Positions 24,998 to 32,301 of a stretch of 62,103 nucleotides of DNA are shown in pieces. The first letter of the stretch is position 1, and every line of letters begins with the position of its first letter. The position numbers were made by a program, and so were the translations under genes. The stretch covers positions 1 to 62,103 of the forward strand of contig CAZMUM010000032.1 in assembly GCA_964569385.1 (NCBI GenBank), read 5' to 3'. A model generated the notes under the pieces. The model saw only the letters and a list, made by a program, of their open reading frames with translations, was not told the origin of the DNA and searched no databases. This DNA comes from JAADHX01 sp964569385. Lineage in GTDB: Bacteria; Actinomycetota; Acidimicrobiia; Acidimicrobiales; Poriferisodalaceae.

Positions 24998-25901
24998 CTC
25001 ACCTTCGGTTGCTACGGCTGCCATCGTGGGATCTGGCAACATCGGCACCGATCTGATGTACAAGTTGATGCGCTCAGACCACATTGATGTGAACTCGATG
25101 ATCGGTGTCGACCCAGAGAGCGAAGGTCTGAAACGGGCCGCCACCGAGGGCTTGGTCGCGTCGGCCGAAGGGGTCGATTGGTTGCTGGCCCAACCTGACC
25201 TGCCAGACATTGTGTTCGAGGCCACCTCGGCTTATGTGCATGTTCGCAACGCGCCGCGCTATCGAGAGGCCGGCATTCGTGCGGTCGATCTAACCCCAGC
25301 AGCCCGTGGGCCGTTCGTAGTTCCGCCCGCGAACCTCACTGAACACATCGAAGAGATGAACGTCAATATGGTCACGTGTGGTGGCCAGGCCACTATCCCG
25401 ATGGTTCATGCGGTATCAAGTGTGGTGCCGGTCGAGTACGCCGAGATAGTGGCCACGGTGGCATCGAAGTCGGCTGGCCCTGGGACGCGCCAAAACATCG
25501 ACGAGTTCACCAGAACCACAGCCGCCGCTGTAGAGCAGATCGGCGGCGCCACCCGTGGCAAGGCGATCATCATCCTGAACCCAGCCGAACCACCGCTCAT
25601 CATGCGCGACACCATCTACTGCTCGATTCCGGCCGACGCCGACACCGACAAGATCAGCGAGTCGATCCATCGTGTCGCGGCGAAAGTTCAGACGTATGTA
25701 CCTGGCTATCGGCTCATATCGGATCCCCAGTTCGACGAACCCACGGGCCCGAGCGCCAACGCACGAGTGGCCATATTCGTCGAAGTCGAGGGCGCCGGCG
25801 ATTTCCTTCCGTCGTACTCTGGCAACCTCGACATCATGACGGCCGCGGCCACCAAGGTGGGCGAAGAGATCGCCAAACACCTCGCTAAGGAGACCGTCTG
25901 A
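24990..25901 (+). CDS. dmpF: acetaldehyde dehydrogenase (acylating)
   Basis: Encodes 303 residues, the usual size of DmpF/MhpF. The Rossmann motif VGSGNIGTDLMYKLMRS is N-terminal, the catalytic Cys is in NMVTCGGQATIPM, and the C-terminal SGNLDIMTAAATKVGEEIA is typical. It converts acetaldehyde, channelled from the aldolase, with NAD and CoA to acetyl-CoA. It overlaps both neighbouring genes (8 bases with the hydratase, 1 base with the aldolase), as expected for a complex whose subunits are made together. Confidence 0.95.
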   Translation: MSNSPSVATAAIVGSGNIGTDLMYKLMRSDHIDVNSMIGVDPESEGLKRAATEGLVASAEGVDWLLAQPDLPDIVFEATSAYVHVRNAPRYREAGIRAVDLTPAARGPFVVPPANLTEHIEEMNVNMVTCGGQATIPMVHAVSSVVPVEYAEIVATVASKSAGPGTRQNIDEFTRTTAAAVEQIGGATRGKAIIILNPAEPPLIMRDTIYCSIPADADTDKISESIHRVAAKVQTYVPGYRLISDPQFDEPTGPSANARVAIFVEVEGAGDFLPSYSGNLDIMTAAATKVGEEIAKHLAKETV

Positions 25902-26920
25902 TGCCGTTCTCAGCCGACCTCGACGTTCGTGTTACCGACACCAGCTTGCGCGACGGGTCCCACGCCAAGGGCCATCAGTTCACCGAAGCTCACGTTCGTA
26001 GCATTGTTCGGGGCCTCGACGATGCCGGAATGCCTGTCATCGAGGTGACTCATGGCGATGGCCTTGGTGGTTCGTCCTACAACTACGGGCACTCGCTGGT
26101 AGACGAGCGGGTGCTGATGAAGGCCGCCGTCGACGAAGCGACGAACGCCAAGATCGCCGCGCTCATGCTTCCCGGTCTGGGAACCAAGGATGACATTTCC
26201 GCTATACGCGATCTTGGTGTGTCGATTGTGCGCATCGCTACGCATTGCACCGAGGCCGATATTTCAGAGCAGCACTTTGCGCTGGCGCGCGAGATTGGGC
26301 TGGAGACCGTCGGTTTCTTGATGATGGCTCACACCAGCAAACCCGAGCCGCTAGCGAAACAAGCCAGAATCATGGCCGATGCGGGCTGTCAGTGCGTCTA
26401 TGTAGTCGATTCGGCTGGCGCCCTGATTCTCGACGAAGCATCTGATCGAGTGGCCGCTGTTGTGGCCGAACTTGGCGCGGACGCCCAGGTTGGCTTTCAT
26501 GGCCACGAGAACCTGTCGTTGTCGTTGGCGAACACTATTGAGGCCATTCGTGCCGGCGCGGTGCAGGTCGATGGCTCGACTCGACGCTTCGGCGCCGGGT
26601 CAGGCAACACCAGCTGCGAAGCGTTGGCTGCGGTGACCGAACGGTTGGGCATCAGCACCGGGCTCGACGTACTGAAGATGATCGATGTCGCCGAAGACGT
26701 TGTTCGCCCGGTGATGGACACCGAGTGTGTGCTCGATCGAATGTCGCTCATTATGGGTTATGCGGGCGTTTACTCGAGTTTCTTGAAACACGCTTACCGA
26801 GCCGCCGAGCGTTATGGGGTATCTGGTGCTGACATTTTGCTCGAGTGTGGCGAACGTAAATTGGTGGGCGGCCAAGAAGACCAGATCATCCAAATCGCCG
26901 CTGGGCTCGCTGGTCGCTAA
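25901..26920 (+). CDS. dmpG: 4-hydroxy-2-oxovalerate aldolase
   Basis: Encodes 339 residues of the DmpG/MhpE TIM-barrel aldolase family: VTDTSLRDGSHAKGHQFTE with metal-ligand Asp, IEVTHGDGLGGSSYNYG, GFHGHENLSLSLANTIEAI with the two metal-binding His, and RFGAGSGNTSCEALAA. It splits 4-hydroxy-2-oxovalerate into pyruvate and acetaldehyde and passes the aldehyde to the preceding dehydrogenase. It is the last gene of the aromatic cluster; a hairpin follows 19 bases after its stop. Confidence 0.95.
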   Translation: MPFSADLDVRVTDTSLRDGSHAKGHQFTEAHVRSIVRGLDDAGMPVIEVTHGDGLGGSSYNYGHSLVDERVLMKAAVDEATNAKIAALMLPGLGTKDDISAIRDLGVSIVRIATHCTEADISEQHFALAREIGLETVGFLMMAHTSKPEPLAKQARIMADAGCQCVYVVDSAGALILDEASDRVAAVVAELGADAQVGFHGHENLSLSLANTIEAIRAGAVQVDGSTRRFGAGSGNTSCEALAAVTERLGISTGLDVLKMIDVAEDVVRPVMDTECVLDRMSLIMGYAGVYSSFLKHAYRAAERYGVSGADILLECGERKLVGGQEDQIIQIAAGLAGR

Positions 26921-26939
26921 CTTTGGGTTCTGTTGAAAC

Positions 26940-26956
26940 AAACCACCGGGTGGTTT
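26940..26956 (+). terminator. candidate terminator of the aromatic cluster
   Basis: AAACCACCGGGTGGTTT forms a perfect 7-base stem with a tight 3-base loop, followed by CGTCTTATTG. The downstream U-tract is poor, as is common in actinobacteria. It lies between the aldolase stop and the sigma-factor ATG at 26971, where a transcript end is expected. Confidence 0.55.
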
Positions 26957-26970
26957 CGTCTTATTGAGTA

Positions 26971-27345
26971 ATGGCCCTAGCTGACACGAATCACGGTGGA
27001 GACTTTGAAGCGGCTGATGCGGCGATCTTCGAGTCGCTGCACCTGGGGCTTCGTCGGTATGCAGCGGTGGTTGGGTCTTTGGGCGAAGACCCAGACGACC
27101 TGGTGCAGGAGGCGGTCACGAGAGTTCTTCGCAACGGGTCGCTCGCCGAACTAGACAATCCGTCTGACATAGATATTTTGGAGATGCTCTCGCCAATCGA
27201 GCGAGCCATCTTGTTGTTGATCGATGTCGACGGGTTGGGTTTCAACGAAGTGTCGCGAATAGTCGGGATCAGCCCCGTTGCGGCCCGGATTCGCGCTTCT
27301 CGGGCCCGCAAACACCTGCGTCAACTGTTGGGAGACAACCAATGA
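26971..27345 (+). CDS. truncated ECF-type sigma factor-like protein
   Basis: Encodes 124 residues. The first half has the start of sigma region 2 (LRRYAAVVGSLGEDPDDLVQEAVTRVL), and the second half is a complete region 4 (MLSPIERAILLLIDVDGLGFNEVSRI, ISPVAARIRASRARKHLRQLL). Ordinary ECF factors have about 170-190 residues; here the part for regions 2.3-2.4, which melts and reads the -10 element, plus the linker, is missing, and ELDNPSDI runs straight into region 4. It may therefore be a regulator or decoy rather than a working sigma factor. Its stop overlaps the start of the next gene, the usual sigma / membrane-partner arrangement. Confidence 0.75.
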   Translation: MALADTNHGGDFEAADAAIFESLHLGLRRYAAVVGSLGEDPDDLVQEAVTRVLRNGSLAELDNPSDIDILEMLSPIERAILLLIDVDGLGFNEVSRIVGISPVAARIRASRARKHLRQLLGDNQ

Positions 27346-28592
27346 CGGTGCAAGAGCTATTCGAAACCCGGTGGTCTCGCGGCGTCGCCCGTGGCGCCCA
27401 GCAAGTTCTGTCCGACAGTCGAAGCGGCCAGAAGGCGAGTCTTGCCGTCGAAGCGTTGCCGATGATCCCAGTGCTGGGGGAGAGGCTCCGGCGGCGGCCT
27501 GTGTGGGGGCTCGCAGCTATTGCCGCGGCGTTGGTGGCCGGTATCGGCGTCGGGCTGTTACTCGATGGTGCTTCTCGAAATGAAGTCAAGACGGTGCCTG
27601 TCTCGGGTGTCTCGACCACAGAAGTCGAATCAGGCCCAACAACTCCGACGGCGACCGAGGCTCAGCCGCCACCGGCGTTGTCGACGACACCACCACCGAC
27701 CTCGGAAGCAGCTGCCGAACGACCCTTTGCAGAACCGGCTAGCGGCGAGGCAATCTCATTCGACCACGAGCCGAACGCGTTCCCAAGAGTTGTGATTGAT
27801 CGCGCCGAGTTCGTCATTTCCGGCGGCTACGAGGCGATATCGGAAAAGACCGACTTCGATGGAAGACATCGGCTGAACTCCGTGACTTGGTACCGGGATC
27901 CGTTGCTCGGGTTCGCAGGGCCGATCGTTGTGGTCGAGGCGCACAACGACGATTTTCTGAGGCCGACCGTTGGAACTGGGCCCACCGACAACAGCTCGGC
28001 CGTAGCTATCAATAGATCGGCAGGCCAGATGTTCGCGAGCGGCGACTTCGCTGCTGGATTGGGCTGGGATGATGGACATGGCTGGGTCACTCTTACCTAT
28101 TTGGGCGTCGACGAGGGAGATTTCATCACGATCGCGGAGAGCGTCGAACGCGACGCCGATGGACGCGCGTTCTTGTCGGAAGCGCCGCTGGGCCTGGAGC
28201 GAGCCGACAGCGTGATCTTCATTGGTGATCTGTCCGTGCCCGATCTTGAGGCCGAGTACGACTACTCGCTCGGAGATGTTCGGGGCGACCTGAGCATCAG
28301 GTCCAGTAGCCCAAATGGATTCGTCGCTTGGTTGGGCGACCGACTGCATGGTTCGATCGAGATCAGGAACGTCAAGATCGGCTCGATCGATGTGGCGGTA
28401 ATTGCTTACGACGACACCGATCGAATGACCGCAGGGTGGGTGGCCGGCGATCTGATCTTCGAACTTCGCGGCAACTTTGAATCGTTGGATGCCTTCACCG
28501 ATGCCCTGCTCGACATCAAAGTCGTCGACGAGGACACGTGGCAGTCGATTGTTTCGGACGTTGAGTTCTTTCGCGTATTTCCGAGTACCTAG
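27342..28592 (+). CDS. single-pass membrane protein, probable partner (anti-sigma-like) of the sigma factor
   Basis: Encodes 416 residues: about 50 cytosolic residues, one membrane helix (WGLAAIAAALVAGIGVGLLL), a Pro/Thr-rich linker (TATEAQPPPALSTTPPPTSE) and a 270-residue extracytoplasmic domain I do not recognise. Overlap with the sigma gene (ATGA) and this topology are typical of anti-sigma factors, but no zinc-binding ZAS motif is visible in the cytosolic part. The outer domain may sense an envelope signal. No enzymatic motifs are seen. Confidence 0.6.
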   Translation: MTVQELFETRWSRGVARGAQQVLSDSRSGQKASLAVEALPMIPVLGERLRRRPVWGLAAIAAALVAGIGVGLLLDGASRNEVKTVPVSGVSTTEVESGPTTPTATEAQPPPALSTTPPPTSEAAAERPFAEPASGEAISFDHEPNAFPRVVIDRAEFVISGGYEAISEKTDFDGRHRLNSVTWYRDPLLGFAGPIVVVEAHNDDFLRPTVGTGPTDNSSAVAINRSAGQMFASGDFAAGLGWDDGHGWVTLTYLGVDEGDFITIAESVERDADGRAFLSEAPLGLERADSVIFIGDLSVPDLEAEYDYSLGDVRGDLSIRSSSPNGFVAWLGDRLHGSIEIRNVKIGSIDVAVIAYDDTDRMTAGWVAGDLIFELRGNFESLDAFTDALLDIKVVDEDTWQSIVSDVEFFRVFPST

Positions 28593-28664
28593 CCGTAACC
28601 ACTCCAAATTGAGGATTCTGGCCACAAGTGATGTGGCTCAATCCCTCAACTTGGGTTGCGGTTT

Positions 28665-28696
28665 GTAGAATAGTATCTACCTAGCTACTATTCTAC
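28665..28696. promoter_or_regulatory. inverted repeat, probable VapBC autoregulatory operator
   Basis: GTAGAATAGTA (28665-28675) and TACTATTCTAC (28686-28696) are perfect 11-base arms around a 10-base AT-rich spacer, ending two bases before the antitoxin ATG. Its low GC stands out from the surroundings. VapBC complexes bind such repeats to repress their own operon. About 30 bases upstream, GCCACA/TGTGGC at 28621-28637 forms a small hairpin that may end the preceding transcript. Confidence 0.7.
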
Positions 28697-28698
28697 CT

Positions 28699-28941
28699 AT
28701 GGTACTCAGCATCAAGAGCGAGCAGGCCGACCGGCTCGCACGCGAACTTGCGGCGTTGACGGGGGAATCGATAACCGACGCGGTCGAGTCTTCGTTGTCG
28801 GCGAGGCTCGAACTGGAGCTGGCTCGGCGTAAGACGCGGGATCTGTCTGACATAGTCGAACGGTTCGGTGAACTGGAAATAGTGGACGACCGAAGTGCTG
28901 ATGACATCATCGGCTACGACGCCACGGGTCTATCGCAGTGA
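28699..28941 (+). CDS. vapB: VapB-type antitoxin
   Basis: Encodes 80 residues. The start (VLSIKSEQADRLARELAALTGESITDAVESSL) is the short ribbon-helix-helix antitoxin of the Rv0623/PSK-type VapB family, which binds DNA as a dimer; the C-terminal half (RDLSDIVERFGELEIVDDRS) would wrap the toxin. Its stop overlaps the GTG start of the PIN-domain toxin gene, and an inverted-repeat operator sits just upstream. It neutralises VapC and represses the operon. Confidence 0.85.
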   Translation: MVLSIKSEQADRLARELAALTGESITDAVESSLSARLELELARRKTRDLSDIVERFGELEIVDDRSADDIIGYDATGLSQ

Positions 28942-29324
28942 TCGTCGTCGATACCTCGGCCATTGTTGCTGTGCTCTTCCGGGAGCAAGGAAGCGCACGT
29001 ATCGAGCAGCAACTCGTTCAGTCCGAGTGTTCGATGTCTGCCGCAACGTTGGTGGAGTTGAGCATCGTAATCGAGGCCAAAACCGGTCCTGCTGGTAGCC
29101 AGCTGCTCACCGAATTGTTGCGACGAATCGACATTCGAATCGTCGAAGTCGACGAGTCGATCGCCGAGGAGGCGGTGGTTGCATGGCGCCGATTCGGCAA
29201 GGGCCGGCACCAGGCGGGCCTCAACTTCGGTGACACCTTTTCTTATGCACTAGCCCGTCGGTTGTCGCAGCCGCTGTTGTTCGTAGGTAATGACTTTTCC
29301 GAGACCGACATCGTTGCAGCCTGA
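28938..29324 (+). CDS. vapC: VapC-type PIN-domain ribonuclease toxin
   Basis: Encodes 128 residues from GTG, giving MIVVDTSAIVAVLFREQGS. PIN acidic residues are seen at Asp5 (VVDTSA), Glu in TLVELSIVIEAK and Asp in LNFGDTFSYALA, with GNDF near the C-terminus, so the metal site looks intact. VapC toxins cleave tRNA or rRNA when freed from VapB. It is coupled to the antitoxin gene by a 4-base overlap. The pair looks complete and functional. Confidence 0.88.
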   Translation: MIVVDTSAIVAVLFREQGSARIEQQLVQSECSMSAATLVELSIVIEAKTGPAGSQLLTELLRRIDIRIVEVDESIAEEAVVAWRRFGKGRHQAGLNFGDTFSYALARRLSQPLLFVGNDFSETDIVAA

Positions 29325-29336
29325 TGCGGAGCTGAG

Positions 29337-30461
29337 ATGGTCGATTCGCCAATCGAGCGGCAGTTTGTGGCCTTGCCCTCACCAACGGCACGACAAAACG
29401 GTTCCGGCTATATGCCCACTCAGGGGCTCTATCACCACCGCGCTGGGCACCGTCCGACCACGGCGTTCATAGCTACTCACTACAACGTCGACTTCAGCGA
29501 GCACTACATGGCCGAGCTTATGGCCGAACGCGGTTACGGCTTCCTCGGTTGGAACACCCGGTTCCGTGGCCTTGAACACTTCTTTACCTTGGAGCACGCT
29601 CTCATCGACATCGGCGTAGGCGTTCGTTGGCTGCGGGAGCAGGCTGGAGTCGACAACGTTGTATTGCTCGGCAACTCCGGCGGCGGTTCGCTGATGGCGG
29701 CCTACCAGTCCCAGGCCACAGCACCGAACCTCACGCCACTTCTCGGTTCGGCGCTGCCAGACGCGGTCGAAGATCTCATCGCCTGCGACTACTACGTGTC
29801 GACCAACGCCCATCCTGGCCGCCCAGAGGTCCTGACTGATTGGTTCGACCCGGCGATAACCGTCGAGACCGACCTTCTGTCCGTCGACCCAAGCCTCGAC
29901 ATGTACAACCCCCAGAACGGCCCGCCGTACTCAGAGGGCTTCATGGTTAGGTACCGAGCAGCTCAAGTCGCTCGGAACCAGCGTATTACCGACTGGGGTA
30001 TTGACGAGTTGCAACGCCTACAGGCAGGCGGTGCGTACGATCATAAGTTCACGATGCATCGCACCTGGGCCGATCCTCGGCTACTCGATGGCACTCTCGA
30101 CCCGAACGACCGTGAGGTTGGGGTTTGTTATCTCGGCGACCCGAAGTTCTTTAACTACAGCCCCTTCGGAATCGGCGGATCCTGCACGATCCGAACCTGG
30201 CTCTCCATGTGGAGTCTCGAGTATTCGCAGTGCCGTTCCATTCCACACCTGGAGCGCATCACGGTGCCATCGTTGGTGATTCAGAGCATGGCCGACACCG
30301 GTGTGTTTCCGATCGATGCACACACCCTCCATGACCACCTTGCTTCGGCCGACAAGACCATCGAGTTCATCGCGGGCGATCACTACTTGCAGACGCCCGA
30401 TGATGCCAGAGAGGTGATGGCCAACCTGGTGGCTGGTTGGCTCGACGCCCGCGGCGCGTAG
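29337..30461 (+). CDS. alpha/beta-hydrolase-fold protein
   Basis: Encodes 374 residues. The core has RGYGFLGWNTRFRG, a nucleophile elbow GNSGGGSLMAAY (Ser) and a probable catalytic His near the end in AGDHYLQTPDDARE, with Asp in MADTGVFPID. No signal peptide is seen, so it is likely a cytosolic esterase or thioesterase. A long insert between the nucleophile and the C-terminal part (about residues 140-290) probably forms a lid. It lies 13 bases after the toxin gene, but a functional link is unlikely. Steroid or aromatic ester hydrolysis is possible given the neighbours but not shown. Confidence 0.75.
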   Translation: MVDSPIERQFVALPSPTARQNGSGYMPTQGLYHHRAGHRPTTAFIATHYNVDFSEHYMAELMAERGYGFLGWNTRFRGLEHFFTLEHALIDIGVGVRWLREQAGVDNVVLLGNSGGGSLMAAYQSQATAPNLTPLLGSALPDAVEDLIACDYYVSTNAHPGRPEVLTDWFDPAITVETDLLSVDPSLDMYNPQNGPPYSEGFMVRYRAAQVARNQRITDWGIDELQRLQAGGAYDHKFTMHRTWADPRLLDGTLDPNDREVGVCYLGDPKFFNYSPFGIGGSCTIRTWLSMWSLEYSQCRSIPHLERITVPSLVIQSMADTGVFPIDAHTLHDHLASADKTIEFIAGDHYLQTPDDAREVMANLVAGWLDARGA

Positions 30462-30475
30462 GCGCCAAAGGGCCG

Positions 30476-30946
30476 TTAACCGAGTTCGATGGTGGTCGAG
30501 CGGTCCACAGTGCTCAGGCGTAGGGTGAAGTTGACCTTCAGTTGGTCGGCGCCGAGGGTGGCGGGTTCGGTGTCGCAATCTGGCAATACGTACTGGTAGG
30601 TCCGCTCTACTGTTTCGCCGGCAGGAATGGAGCCTAGAATTCCGAATCCGGAGCCGTCGATTCCTTGTAACTCCACGCCGCGCAGGCTCATCGATCGATC
30701 GCTGGCGTTGCGGAGATCGAAATCGATGAACCACGTACAGACCGAGTCGGCCTGCTCGACGCGAGAGTCGGTTACCTGACCCAAGAGTTCGAATTCGGGT
30801 TCGATTCGGCGCAGAAGCAGTCCGCCCGCTGCTAGCAGCGTCACGATGATCGCGAAGGTCAGGCCTACCGTCTTGAGCGAGAGGCCCTTGCCCGAAAACC
30901 GCCGCAACGACTTCTGAGCTTCACGTGGCGTGTTTGGTTCTGTCAT
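30476..30946 (-). CDS. small single-pass membrane protein of unknown function
   Basis: Encodes 156 residues: a basic, polar N-terminus, one membrane helix (VGLTFAIIVTLLAAGGLLL), then an extracytoplasmic beta-rich domain with two Cys (SVCTWFIDF and LPDCDTEP) that could form a disulphide. The domain pattern resembles the FxLyD / DUF4352-type immunoglobulin-like domains of actinobacterial surface proteins, but I am not certain. Its start region overlaps the leader of the divergent phosphoesterase gene. Confidence 0.55.
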   Translation of the reverse strand: MTEPNTPREAQKSLRRFSGKGLSLKTVGLTFAIIVTLLAAGGLLLRRIEPEFELLGQVTDSRVEQADSVCTWFIDFDLRNASDRSMSLRGVELQGIDGSGFGILGSIPAGETVERTYQYVLPDCDTEPATLGADQLKVNFTLRLSTVDRSTTIELG

Positions 30947-30965
30947 CTCATGGCATTATGGCGCG

Positions 30966-31757
30966 GTGGCTTACTTGATGGCGCAAATATCGGATACTCA
31001 CGTCGGTGGACCCATTTCAGGAAGTGGTGAACGCCTCTCGGCGGCCATCGACGAAATCAACTCAATGGGGCTTCAACCCGATCTAGTGCTCCTTACTGGA
31101 GACCTCACCCACGACGGGTCGTCCGATCAGTGGTCAGAACTAAAGCAGCGACTGGCCAAGCTGAACGCACCATGGGAAGTGATCCCTGGCAACCACGACG
31201 GGGCTATCGACGAGATCGCAGGCCATCGAGCTATCGAAGCGGGGCCTGTACGACTTGTTTTGGTCGACACGAGCAACGGGGTGTTCGACAAAGACGACGC
31301 CGAATGGCTTGAGTTTGAACTCAGCTCGCAGCCGAGCCGCCGGGTGGTGATCGCGATTCATCATCCGCCGTTTGAGACTGGGATTTGGTGGATGGATTGT
31401 GTAGGTCTGCTCGGAATCGAAGTGTTCGAAGCTGTGGTTAGACGTCACGCCAACGTCGAGAAGGTTTTGTCTGGCCACGTCCACCGACTCATTCAGACAA
31501 ACTGGGGGAGCTGCTCGCTTTGGGTCTGCCCCTCGACGTACGTCTCAGTGGTGGCTGATCTCGACCCGAAACATGATCCAGCAGAATCGGCCGAGGGCCC
31601 GACGTTCAGTTTGCATGCCTTTACGAGCGGCGGGGTGATCTCGCACCTCATTCCGGTAGGGGCGGCGGCAAAGCGGCAGTCGATCCGCCAGCACGCGCCC
31701 GAGTTCATCGAGAGTGTTCGCAAGACCCAGACTGCTCGCTACAGCAGCTACCAATAG
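30966..31757 (+). CDS. calcineurin-like metallophosphoesterase (Icc/CpdA type)
   Basis: Encodes about 263 residues with the five metallophosphoesterase motifs in order: ISDTHVGG, TGDLTHDG, GNHDGA, IHHPP and SGHVHR. Size and spacing fit the Icc/CpdA branch, which hydrolyses cyclic nucleotides or other phosphodiesters with a two-metal centre. The start is uncertain: GTG 30966 (MAYLMAQISDTH) places the first motif as in relatives, ATG 30978 is also possible, and the frame is open back to GTG 30930. It is divergent from the membrane protein gene with almost no intergenic space. Confidence 0.85.
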   Translation: MAYLMAQISDTHVGGPISGSGERLSAAIDEINSMGLQPDLVLLTGDLTHDGSSDQWSELKQRLAKLNAPWEVIPGNHDGAIDEIAGHRAIEAGPVRLVLVDTSNGVFDKDDAEWLEFELSSQPSRRVVIAIHHPPFETGIWWMDCVGLLGIEVFEAVVRRHANVEKVLSGHVHRLIQTNWGSCSLWVCPSTYVSVVADLDPKHDPAESAEGPTFSLHAFTSGGVISHLIPVGAAAKRQSIRQHAPEFIESVRKTQTARYSSYQ

Positions 31758-31804
31758 CCACCAAGCACCTTTACGTAGACCGGCTTGGTTGATAGACCTG
31801 CTCC

Positions 31805-32281
31805 ATGACAAATGACTCGTCTTCAGACACCGTCGAAGGTTCGGCTTCGATCATCATCAATCGGGAACCAGCTGCTGTGTTCGCGGCCGTATCTGACATC
31901 ACTCGAATGGGCGACTGGAGCCCAGAGTGTGTCGCTGGACGGTGGGTCGCGCCTGCCACCGGTCCTGCTGTCGGCGCGAAATTCGAAGGCGACAACGTGG
32001 CCAAGCTTGGCCCGATCACTGTGAAGAAGTGGACGACCACTTCGGAGGTTACGGCCTATGAGCCTAGCGAGATATTTGAGTTCATCACGGCGAACCACTC
32101 GACTTGGCGCTACGAGTTTTCGGCTCAGGATGACGAAACGTTGGTGACCGAGTCGTTCAGCTACCCACCGTACGTTGGCAAGGCGAAGTTCTTCTACGAG
32201 ACCCTGGGTCGACGGTCGAAGTCGATGGTCGGCGCGCTCGAAGCCACCTTGGCAAGGATGAAGACGACCCTCGAGGCCTAG
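31805..32281 (+). CDS. SRPBCC (polyketide cyclase / START-like) family protein
   Basis: Encodes 158 residues. SIIINREPAAVFAAVSDITRMGDWSPEC is the characteristic helix-grip start, and the C-terminal helix (AKFFYETLGRRSKSMVGALE) completes the fold. Such proteins bind hydrophobic ligands such as lipids, sterols or polyketides. It lies 20 bases before the P450 and may bind or deliver that enzyme's substrate. No catalytic residues can be assigned. Confidence 0.78.
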   Translation: MTNDSSSDTVEGSASIIINREPAAVFAAVSDITRMGDWSPECVAGRWVAPATGPAVGAKFEGDNVAKLGPITVKKWTTTSEVTAYEPSEIFEFITANHSTWRYEFSAQDDETLVTESFSYPPYVGKAKFFYETLGRRSKSMVGALEATLARMKTTLEA

Positions 32282-32301
32282 GAGCTGGTAGACCAGCAGT
32301 C

